5,417 bases of DNA from Silvimonas sp. JCM 19000. Lineage in GTDB: Bacteria > Pseudomonadota > Gammaproteobacteria > Burkholderiales > Chitinibacteraceae. The notes beneath the pieces were generated by a model. It made no database searches. It was not told the origin of the DNA and saw nothing but the letters and a program-made list of their open reading frames with translations. The stretch spans positions 1 through 5,417 of the forward strand of contig BBFD01000277.1 of the NCBI GenBank assembly GCA_001313065.1. Reading direction: 5' to 3'. The position numbers were made by a program, and so were the translations under genes. How positions within the stretch are numbered: the stretch's first letter is position 1; the number at the start of each line of letters is the position of its first letter. This document shows positions 1-5,417 of the stretch, piece after piece.

Positions 1-373
1 CGTGCATGCGCGGCACGCCCGACAAGGTGTAGCTGCCCCCCGCCAGTGCCAGCGCGGCAGTCAGTGGGCGGAAGGCGGTGCCGGCATTGCCGAGGAACAG
101 ATCGGCCTGTTTAACCGGAAACACGCCGGCCACGCCATCGACTACAAAGTCACGCGTGCCCGGGGTTTGCGTTACCGCCACGCCCAGCGCGCTCAGCGCT
201 TCGAGCATGCGTTCGATATCGTCGCTGGCCAGCAGGCCTTTGATTTCGGTGCGGCCTTGCGCCAGTGCGGCCAGCAACAGGATGCGATTGGAAATGCTTT
301 TGGAACCGGGCAGCGTCACGGTGCCATTAACGCGGGGAATCGGGGCGAGATCGAGGTATGCAGGATGATCCAT
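1..373 (-). CDS. aroA: 3-phosphoshikimate 1-carboxyvinyltransferase (EPSP synthase), N-terminal part
   Basis: Cytoplasmic enzyme of the shikimate pathway. It transfers the enolpyruvyl group of phosphoenolpyruvate to shikimate-3-phosphate, giving EPSP on the way to chorismate and the aromatic amino acids. The first 124 codons are seen; the family is about 430 residues, so roughly two thirds lies beyond the left edge. Translation of the minus strand from the ATG at 373 starts [17 protein letters not shown]. It shows the substrate-binding motif [10 protein letters not shown] at residues 21-30 (Lys25, Ser26, Arg30) and the signature [11 protein letters not shown] at 94-104. The Gly-Asn-Ala-Gly-Thr and Pro103 pattern is that of the ordinary class I enzyme. 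The reading frame is clean. The ATG fits the family's usual N-terminus, and no other ATG or GTG lies just upstream in frame, but no good Shine-Dalgarno is visible. It follows the kinase gene by 55 bases in the same direction; this is not a classic aroA neighbour. Confidence 0.96.
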   Translation of the reverse strand, partial: MDHPAYLDLAPIPRVNGTVTLPGSKSISNRILLLAALAQGRTEIKGLLASDDIERMLEALSALGVAVTQTPGTRDFVVDGVAGVFPVKQADLFLGNAGTAFRPLTAALALAGGSYTLSGVPRMH

Positions 374-402
374 AACGGGCGCGCAGGTCAGGGAAAACCA
401 GC

Positions 403-408
403 ATGATA
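403..408 (-). promoter_or_regulatory. possible -10 box of an aroA promoter
   Basis: The minus strand reads TATCAT at 408-403, five of six matches to the sigma-70 -10 consensus, in the short gap between the kinase stop (429-431) and the aroA ATG (373). This would give a leader of roughly 20-25 bases. No good -35 is seen at 16-18 bases (TAAGCA at 17). The case is weak and rests mainly on position. Confidence 0.25.
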
Positions 409-428
409 GCAGCCCGCCGCGTCGCTGC

Positions 429-3177
429 TTAAACGACGGTGGCGGCGCGCCGGCATGGGGCCAGCCGCACAAAGAAGGTGGCGCCGGCGCCGGGCGGGCT
501 GTCAAAGCCGATTTCGCCCCCCATGCCGGCCACCAGGCTGTGCGAAATCGCCAGGCCCAGCCCGGTGCCGCCTTTTTTTGTCGCTGATCCGAGCTATCGG
601 CCTGCGAGAACGGCTGGAAGATGCGATGGCGGAACGCTTCCGGTATGCCCGCGCCTGATCGGTCACGCAAATGCGCCAGCCGGGCTCGCTCTGATCAGGC
701 AACACATCGGGCTGCATCCGCACCTGCACTTCAGTGCCTGTGGCCGAAAACTTGGCCGCATTGGATAACAGATTGGCCATCACCTGGGTCAGCCGCGCCG
801 GGTCGGCGCTGGCGTAGATGGGCGCGGCGGGTAGATCGACGTCAAAGCTCACATTGAACTGCGTGGCATACATCTGATTGGTTTCGACCGCCTGGCGCAC
901 CAGCATGGCGATGTCGACGCATTCGATATTCAGTTCCAGCTTGCCCGCGTTGAGCTTTTCAAAATCGAGGATGTCATTGACCAGCATGATCAGCCGATCG
1001 CAGTTGCGGTCGGCCACGGTCAGCATTTCCTGCAAGGGCGGCGCCAGCGAGGCTTTGCCGAGGTTTTGCAGCAGACGCAATGCACCACGCAGCGACGTCA
1101 ACGGCGTGCGCAGTTCATGGCTCACCGTGGCCACAAACTGGCCTTTAAGCAAATCGATGGCTTTGCTTTCGCTGATGTCCTGAATCACCCCCCACAAGCG
1201 CACCGCCTTGCCATCCACCATATCGGCCTGGCCCAGCGAACGAATCCACACGCTGCGGCCGAGGGCAGTGACCACTTCGACTTCCATATTCCAGCCGCGA
1301 CCGGTCTGGATGGCTTGTGCCAGCGCGGTTTCCATCTCGCCGCGCGAACTGGCGGCAAACAGCGCCAGGCTTTCGGTGACATCGGGCACCCGGCCCGGCT
1401 GCATATCAAAAATCAAAAACATGCCTTCTGACCACGTCACTTGCTTGTTGGCCAGATCCACTTCCCACGCCCCCAGCCGTGCCAGCTTGGAGCTTTGCGC
1501 CAGCATGGCTTCGCTGCGTTGCAAGGCAAGGCGCGATTCGTGCGAGTGGGTTACATCGATATAAGTCAGGATCATCCGCCACGGCTGCCGCCGGGGCCAC
1601 GCAGAATAACCTTGCCGCGCAGGCTCACCCATTTGTAGCTGTGGTCCTTGCAGCGCAAGCGATGCTCGCTGACCAGTTCCGGCGTTACGCCATGCTGATG
1701 CGCGATCATTTCGGCCATCACGATCGGCAGATCATCCGCATGGATGCAACTGCGCCAGCTGACCTCGGTTTCGGCCAGATCGTCATAGCCGTAGCCGAGC
1801 ATATTGCGCCAGGCCGGCGAAAAAATAGAGCCGGTCGCTCAGCATGTCCCAATCCACCACGCCCTGGCCGCTGCTCTCCAAGGCAAATTTCCAGCGCCGC
1901 TCGCTGTCTTCCAGCGCCAGCTCTACACGTTTGCGGCTGTCGATATCGATGGTCTGCACGATGAAATGACTGAACACGCCATGCTCGTCATGCACCGCCG
2001 ACAGCACCAGTTGGCCCAGGCGGTGACCCCATCGCCGCGCTCGTATTGCAGCTCGCGCGAGGCACCGCGCAACTGGCCGCTGGCGACTTGTTCGACCAGT
2101 TCCAGCAAAGCCAGCCGCGATTCGTGATGCACCATTTGCCAGATCGATAAATGCACCGGCGGCGCGCCGGTATAGCCCAGCATCGATTGCAACGATTGAT
2201 TGGCTTGCAGAATATGGCCCTGGCGCGTGACCAGGCCGATGCCGATCACGCTAAAGCGCATGGTGTTTTCAAAGCGCTCGGCACTTTCGCGATATTGGCG
2301 TTCTTTGTGATTGCGCTGAAATACCAGCACGCTGATCAACAACGGCGGCACCAGCGCCAACCCGATCGAGAGCGACAGGATCTGCGGGTCTCCCCCACCC
2401 GCTTGCGCCCACGCGGCGTGGGTCGAGCGCGCCGATAGTGTCGACATCAAGATGGTGTTGGCCAGGCCAAGCAGGCCTACCCCGGCCAGATCCAGCTGAA
2501 ACGCCGCCAGCGTCAGCGGCAAGGAAATCACAATAAACGGATAGGCGTAATACTGCAGCGCCAGCGCCGTTGCGCTGAGCGAAACCAGCAGAAACAGGCC
2601 GAGCGACGGGTTAAAGCGCCATAGTCGCGGCGTCAGCAGGCTGCGTAGATCAGATGCCATCACCAGCGGCAACACGCCCAACATGCCTATTGAGCGGCTT
2701 AGAAACCAGTGCCGCAGCGCGCTCTCGAAATCATCGCCGCGCACCAGTGCAAAACACACCGCACCGATCAGCGCACTGGGCAAAGCTCCCGCTAGCATGA
2801 CCGTGCCCAGCGTCTGGATAAAGCGCTTCACCTCGTGCACATAAACCGCGTCTTCGACCATGAAATGCAGCAAGGCCACCGGCAGCGCAATACCGACCAC
2901 GCTGGCACCCACATACACCGCACCCACGAGCGGCGAAGACGCATACAGCAAAGCCACCACGGTGGCCCACAAAACGCGGCGGCCAGCGCTTGCCACGCAC
3001 GGCGCAGCGGCAGCCGCAAGGCCACGGCGGTGGCCAGCGCGTCGGCCACCAGATATCTGACAAGTGCCCGGGACGGGTTTCCAGCGTGCGTGCCAGTATG
3101 CCCAGCGCCACATAAGCCAGCAGCGTCAGACCAAACACCAGGGTAAAAGACGCACGCGCGGTGCGGGAATCCGGCAT
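429..3177 (-). pseudogene. MASE1-PAS-PAS-PAS sensor histidine kinase, frame disrupted by seven small indels
   Basis: Membrane sensor kinase of a two-component system, in which a conserved His is autophosphorylated and passes phosphate to a response regulator. After correcting seven indels it reads as about 916 residues. Domains: MASE1 multi-helix membrane sensor (about 10-285, first helix FTLVFGLTLLAYVALGIL); PAS (about 300-417); PAS (425-545, with LYFSPAWRNMLGYGYDD); PAS (555-670, with LGAWEVD and WSEGMF); HisKA with FVATVSHELRTPL and His688; HATPase_c with N-box NLLSNAAKF (Asn807), G1 VTDQGAGIPE (Asp841) and G2 GGTGLGLAI (from Gly870); stop at 429-431. There is no receiver domain, so it is a classical rather than a hybrid kinase. 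ATG 3177 was chosen because AGGGGG lies about six bases upstream; ATG 3204 is possible. Frame changes fall near 3045, 2972, 2011, 1590 and 654 (one base missing each), 1820-1825 (one extra) and 573-579 (probably two extra). No response regulator gene is adjacent, and the signal sensed is unknown. It is either a recent pseudogene or, more likely, an intact gene with sequence errors. Confidence 0.9.
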
Positions 3178-3269
3178 CCAGCCCCCTCGCCGCGTGCCTG
3201 CCATTGAAATGGTCACCACAATCTTCAACAAATGGAAATGCCCCACCCGGACGGATGAGGACGCTCTGA

Positions 3270-3297
3270 ATCATAGTCTCGCGTAAGCCGCCCGCAA
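3270..3297 (-). promoter_or_regulatory. candidate promoter for the histidine kinase gene
   Basis: The minus strand has TATGAT at 3275-3270, five of six to the sigma-70 -10 box. At a spacing of 16 bases lies TTGCGG (3297-3292), which matches only the TTG of the -35 consensus. Transcription would begin near 3263, leaving a leader of about 85 bases before the ATG at 3177. The -35 part overlaps the left arm of the inverted repeat at 3293-3320. This is a sequence match by eye only. Confidence 0.3.
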
Positions 3298-3320
3298 CCC
3301 AGGCAGGCGCCTGGGTTGCG
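3293..3320. repeat. perfect 12-bp inverted repeat with 4-base centre in the divergent intergenic region
   Basis: CGCAACCCAGGC at 3293-3304 is followed by AGGC (3305-3308) and then its exact reverse complement GCCTGGGTTGCG at 3309-3320. It lies between the kinase start (3177, minus) and the rlmJ start (3379, plus). Neither side has a T-run, so an intrinsic terminator is unlikely. The position, over the candidate kinase -35 and just upstream of the candidate rlmJ -10, would suit an operator for a dimeric regulator or a leader hairpin. The function is inferred only. Confidence 0.6.
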
Positions 3321-3346
3321 CGGTAGGAGACTGGCCGCCCGGCGCG

Positions 3347-3352
3347 TACAAT
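3347..3352 (+). promoter_or_regulatory. candidate -10 box for rlmJ
   Basis: TACAAT is five of six to the sigma-70 -10 consensus and ends 26 bases before the rlmJ ATG, giving a leader of about 20 bases. No recognisable -35 lies 16-18 bases upstream, so the promoter would be weak or activator-dependent. No clear Shine-Dalgarno precedes the ATG at 3379. Confidence 0.35.
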
Positions 3353-3378
3353 GGCGGCGTTTCTTTGCGCCTACGACC

Positions 3379-4231
3379 ATGCTCAGCTACCGCCACGCCT
3401 TCCATGCCGGCAATCACGCCGATGTTCTCAAACACACGGTGCAGATTGCGCTGCTGCGTTATCTCAACCAGAAAGACAAAGCCTATTGGTATGTGGATAC
3501 CCATGCCGGGGCTGGCATGTATTCGCTGGTCGAAGGCTATGCCACGCGACTGGCCGAATTTGCCGATGGGGTCGGCCGCTTATGGGATCGCAGCGATCTG
3601 CCGCCGGCACTGGCCGATTATCTCGAACAGGTCAAAAGCTTTAATCCCGATGGCAAGCTGACGCTGTACCCGGGGTCGCCCGCCTGCGCGATGCGCGTGC
3701 TACGGCCGCAAGACCATGCGCGCTTGTACGAACTGCACAGCAGCGATGGCCCGCTATTGCAACAGGCCATGCAACCGTGGCGGCGCGCCGTGCAGATCGA
3801 TCAGGGCGATGGCTTTGCCGGCCTTAAAGCCGTGTTGCCGCCGCCACCGCGCCGCGCGCTGGTGCTGATCGACCCGCCCTACGAAGACAAAGGCGATTAC
3901 AAGCGCGTGGTGGATGGCCTGCGCGAAGGCCTGAAGCGCTTTGCCACCGGCACCTATGCGGTGTGGTATCCGTTATTGCAACGCGCTGAAAGCCAGGGCC
4001 TGGCTGATCAGCTCAAAAAAATTGCCTGCCAAAGGATGGCTGGAAGCCACGCTGACGGTGCAAACACCCTCGGCCGATGGCTTTGGCATGCATGGCAGCG
4101 GCATGTTTATCCTTAATCCGCCCTACAACCTCAAAGACACCCTGGCCGAGGTGATGCCCTATCTGGTGCGCCATCTGGGCCGTGACAACGGCGCGCGGTT
4201 TGTGCTGCAAGCGCATGAGAACGCGGTCTGA
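3379..4231 (+). CDS. rlmJ: 23S rRNA (adenine-2030-N6)-methyltransferase RlmJ, interrupted by one extra A
   Basis: SAM-dependent enzyme that methylates N6 of A2030 in 23S rRNA (family formerly YhiR). The start is ATG 3379, because the family begins MLSYRH and has an HAGNHADVLKH motif, here at residues 9-19. A longer in-frame start upstream adds residues unlike the family. The SAM-binding motif DTHAGAG is at 40-46, the substrate-region motif LYPGSP at 96-101, and the catalytic motif DPPY at 165-168. The frame is lost in the A7 run at 4015-4021, after about residue 214. With six A's it continues LKKLPAKGWLE, reaches FILNPPYNL near residue 246 and stops at 4229-4231. That gives 283 residues, against about 280 for the E. 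coli protein. Read as given, the protein ends at 4116 (245 residues) with a scrambled tail. The catalytic core is untouched, and the indel is probably a homopolymer error. It is divergent from the kinase gene. Confidence 0.92.
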
Positions 4232-4365
4232 TTGCCCGGCACCGCGCCGGCCTGCGCGGCCGTTCGTCCTGTAATTGACGCGCGGCATGGCCCTGGCGTG
4301 GTTCAATGCGGCCCCGGCCCTGATACCACATGCACCGACACAGCCCGTTAAAGGGCAGTGTTGTG
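4232..4365. other. rlmJ-infA intergenic region, upstream half: no gene seen
   Basis: No coding frame, tRNA or repeat family was recognised here. It holds a short hairpin, CCGCGC at 4242-4247 pairing with GCGCGG at 4254-4259, just after the rlmJ stop. This is not followed by T residues, so it is a poor intrinsic terminator. A second small inverted repeat, GCCC at 4343-4346 with GGGC at 4353-4356, lies just upstream of the infA -10 box and could be an operator or may be chance. Confidence 0.4.
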
Positions 4366-4371
4366 TATAAT
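4366..4371 (+). promoter_or_regulatory. consensus -10 box, likely promoter of infA
   Basis: TATAAT is a perfect sigma-70 -10 hexamer in a GC-rich region. No -35 match is seen at 16-18 bases (GCCCGT at 17), and the upstream TG is one base out of register for a true extended -10. Transcription from about 4378 would give a leader of nearly 190 bases before the infA ATG. Confidence 0.5.
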
Positions 4372-4504
4372 TTCGAGTCTTAACGTCCGGATTCATGGCA
4401 CTTTTCGCCGCAGCGACAGTCTTCGCGCGGCCTGCCGGGTCCGCTGCACACGCATACCACTGACACCTGAATCGGCCGAGACTCAAGGTTTCGCCCGGTT
4501 GCAA

Positions 4505-4540
4505 GCCAGCGCCGACGTTAAACAGCGTTGCCGCGCTGGC
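4505..4540 (+). promoter_or_regulatory. strong stem-loop in the infA leader
   Basis: GCCAGCGC at 4505-4512 is exactly complementary to GCGCTGGC at 4533-4540. Inside it, 4513-4517 can pair with 4526-4530 (one G-U pair), leaving an eight-base loop at 4518-4525 and a two-base bulge (4531-4532). The structure ends 17 bases before the GGAG Shine-Dalgarno at 4558-4561. No T-run follows, so it is not a terminator. A role in translation control or mRNA stability is possible but not shown by the sequence. No known riboswitch was recognised. Confidence 0.5.
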
Positions 4541-4566
4541 CCGTAAAAACCTAACCTGGAGTTGTA

Positions 4567-4851
4567 ATGGCAAAAGAAGATCTGATCGAAATGGAAGGCG
4601 TAGTAGCTGAAGTGTTTCCGGAATCGCGTTTTAAAGTGGTTCTGAATAACGGTGTGGAAATCACCGCCTATGCATCGGGCAAGATGCAGAAAAACCGCAT
4701 CCGCGTACTGGCGGGTGATCGCGTTACCGTAGAAATGTCGCCGTACGATCTGACCAAAGGCCGCGTGAGCTTCCGTCACAAAGACGAACGTGCTCCGGGT
4801 TCGGCCCCGATGAACAACGGTCAGCGTCCTGGCGGTCAGCGTCGCCGTTGA
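4567..4851 (+). CDS. infA: translation initiation factor IF-1 paralogue with basic C-terminal tail
   Basis: IF-1 is a single S1/OB-fold protein that binds the ribosomal A site of the 30S subunit during initiation, in the cytoplasm. The protein begins [20 protein letters not shown]. Its OB-fold, about residues 5-72, carries the typical [45 protein letters not shown] series. Length is 94 residues against 72 for standard IF-1; the extra 20 or so form a Gly/Gln/Arg/Pro-rich tail ending GGQRRR, probably disordered and RNA-binding. The start is ATG 4567 with GGAG five bases upstream. Betaproteobacteria commonly have a standard infA in a ribosomal-protein operon plus a second copy resembling this one ([12 protein letters not shown] ending), so this is probably the second copy; the main copy is not in the window. 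It stands alone, with its own promoter, a structured leader and a terminator directly after. Confidence 0.95.
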   Translation: MAKEDLIEMEGVVAEVFPESRFKVVLNNGVEITAYASGKMQKNRIRVLAGDRVTVEMSPYDLTKGRVSFRHKDERAPGSAPMNNGQRPGGQRRR

Positions 4852-4887
4852 TTGCGTGCCCTGCACGCGCCCGCGCCACCCATGTGG

Positions 4888-4914
4888 CCAGGCGTGGCAG
4901 GGCCTGGTTTTTTT
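4888..4914 (+). terminator. intrinsic terminator after infA
   Basis: CCAGGC at 4888-4893 pairs with GCCTGG at 4902-4907 around an eight-base loop and is directly followed by seven T residues (4908-4914). It lies 36 bases after the infA stop and 65 bases before the TOBE gene, separating the two transcripts. A competing longer stem exists: 4858-4868 can pair with 4892-4903 (one bulged G). Confidence 0.8.
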
Positions 4915-4979
4915 GCATGCGCCGGTTGGTGATTGCGCCGGTGTAGCCCGAACCGCTTCCAACCCCACAGGGTGCCCGC

Positions 4980-5369
4980 GTGAACCGCATTGCCGCGACG
5001 TTGACCGATCTGCAAACCGACCCCGGCGTCTGCTTGATCAGCGCCAGCGCCCATGGCCATGCGTTCTTTGCCATGCTGGTGGGCGATGCCCCGCCCTTGC
5101 AGACCGGCGCAGCCATCACGCTGAAATTCAAAGAAACCGAAGTCGCCGTCGCGCGAAATCTGCACGGTGAAATCAGCCTGCGTAATCGCGTGCCGGGCGT
5201 GATCGCCAGCATCGAACCCGGCCGTTTGCTTAGCCGCGTGGCCATTCCGTTTGGCGACCAGACCATCCACGCCGTGGTCACCACCGGCTCGGTCGAACGC
5301 CTGGGCCTGCAAGCCGGCGTTGCCATTGAATGGCTGGTCAAAGCCAATGAGATGGGCGTGGCGTGCTGA
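4980..5369 (+). CDS. stand-alone Mop/TOBE domain protein, probable molybdate-binding
   Basis: 129-residue cytoplasmic protein made of two tandem Mop-type TOBE (OB-like) halves, the fold that binds molybdate in ModE, ModC and molbindins. The second half (about 64-129) is a clear match: SLRNRVPGVIASIEPG, TIHAVVTTGSVERLGLQAG, then EWLVKANEMGVA. The first half (about 1-60) follows the same order (NRIAATLTDL, LQTGAAITLKFKETEVAVA) but is degenerate and lacks the conserved centre. The start is GTG 4980, with AGGG seven bases upstream; an in-frame stop at 4944 limits any extension. Its stop overlaps the start of the probable modB by seven bases, suggesting translational coupling. It may buffer or sense molybdate for the transporter. 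There is no DNA-binding domain, so it is not a full ModE regulator, and no clear promoter or ModE box was seen in 4915-4979. Confidence 0.85.
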   Translation: MNRIAATLTDLQTDPGVCLISASAHGHAFFAMLVGDAPPLQTGAAITLKFKETEVAVARNLHGEISLRNRVPGVIASIEPGRLLSRVAIPFGDQTIHAVVTTGSVERLGLQAGVAIEWLVKANEMGVAC

Positions 5370-5417
5370 CTGGCATTGATCTACAACCGCTGTGGCTGAC
5401 CTTGCGCCTGGCCAGCG
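5363..5417 (+). CDS. modB: probable molybdate ABC transporter permease ModB, N-terminal fragment
   Basis: Only 18 codons are present before the right edge: a GTG start then LTGIDLQPLWLTLRLAS. Molybdate permeases commonly begin this way, with a short polar stretch followed by LWLTLxLA leading into the first membrane helix. In the ABC importer, ModB forms the membrane channel with the ModC ATPase and the ModA binding protein. The GTG lies inside the last codons of the TOBE gene in another frame (5363-5369 shared), consistent with a coupled operon. The call depends on this short match and on the upstream Mop-domain gene; another ABC permease is possible. Confidence 0.7.
   Translation, partial: MLTGIDLQPLWLTLRLAS

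Noticed and set aside
2408..2422. Inverted repeat CCCACGC-G-GCGTGGG
   Set aside because: It lies inside the well-preserved MASE1 coding frame and is short and GC-rich, so it is likely a by-product of codon content.
2828..3274. Minus-strand open frame overlapping the kinase N-terminus
   Set aside because: Only its part between about 3045 and 2972 (VADALATAVALRLPLRRAWQ) belongs to the kinase; the rest is an out-of-frame shadow.
573..4021. Programmed ribosomal frameshifting at the A/T homopolymers
   Set aside because: At 4015-4021 a -1 shift would not restore rlmJ. The kinase would need seven separate events of both signs, which no known programmed system shows.
4271..4310. TTGACG at 4275-4280 as a -35 box for a second infA promoter
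   Set aside because: The nearest -10-like hexamer (TTCAAT at 4302-4307) is 21 bases away, outside the usual spacing.
4295..4315. GGTTCAATGC resembling a tRNA T-loop
   Set aside because: No matching T-stem, anticodon arm or acceptor stem is present around it.
4358..4546. 62-codon frame in the infA leader as a leader peptide
   Set aside because: It starts inside the promoter -10 region, upstream of the expected transcript start, and has no convincing ribosome binding site.
4013..4573. 186-codon open frame antisense to the rlmJ end and infA leader
   Set aside because: Its composition and lack of any recognisable domain mark it as a shadow in GC-rich DNA, and it overlaps a clear rlmJ coding end.

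Overview
The window looks like chromosomal DNA of a betaproteobacterium, probably in or near the Neisseriales. This rests on high GC content, the form of the IF-1 paralogue, and the protein flavour of AroA and RlmJ; it is an inference and no taxonomic search was run. There is no sign of a mobile element, phage, CRISPR array, tRNA or rRNA.

Layout. On the minus strand, reading leftward, a large membrane sensor histidine kinase gene (about 3177 to 429; MASE1, three PAS domains, HisKA, HATPase) is followed after 55 bases by the first 124 codons of aroA (EPSP synthase), which runs off the left edge. On the plus strand are rlmJ (23S rRNA adenine-2030 methyltransferase, 3379-4231), a second-type infA (IF-1 paralogue with a basic tail, 4567-4851), an intrinsic terminator (4888-4914), a small stand-alone Mop/TOBE protein (4980-5369), and the first codons of a probable modB molybdate permease, cut by the right edge.

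State of the genes. The kinase cannot be read in one frame. It is intact across seven small indels that switch frame near 3045, 2972, 2011, 1822, 1590, 654 and 576. All the expected motifs are present and no in-frame stop was seen between them. rlmJ has one indel, an extra A in an A7 run at 4015-4021. Most of these sites are short homopolymers, so sequencing or assembly error explains them better than gene decay, although a young pseudogene cannot be excluded.

How the genes relate. rlmJ and infA both serve the ribosome but are separated by 335 bases, and infA has its own likely promoter and a long structured leader. The TOBE gene and modB overlap and appear to be the start of a molybdate-uptake operon, insulated from infA by the terminator. 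The kinase and rlmJ are divergent across about 200 bases that contain a perfect 12-bp inverted repeat. I found no convincing undescribed system. The best leads are this inverted repeat, the infA leader hairpin and the frameshift pattern.
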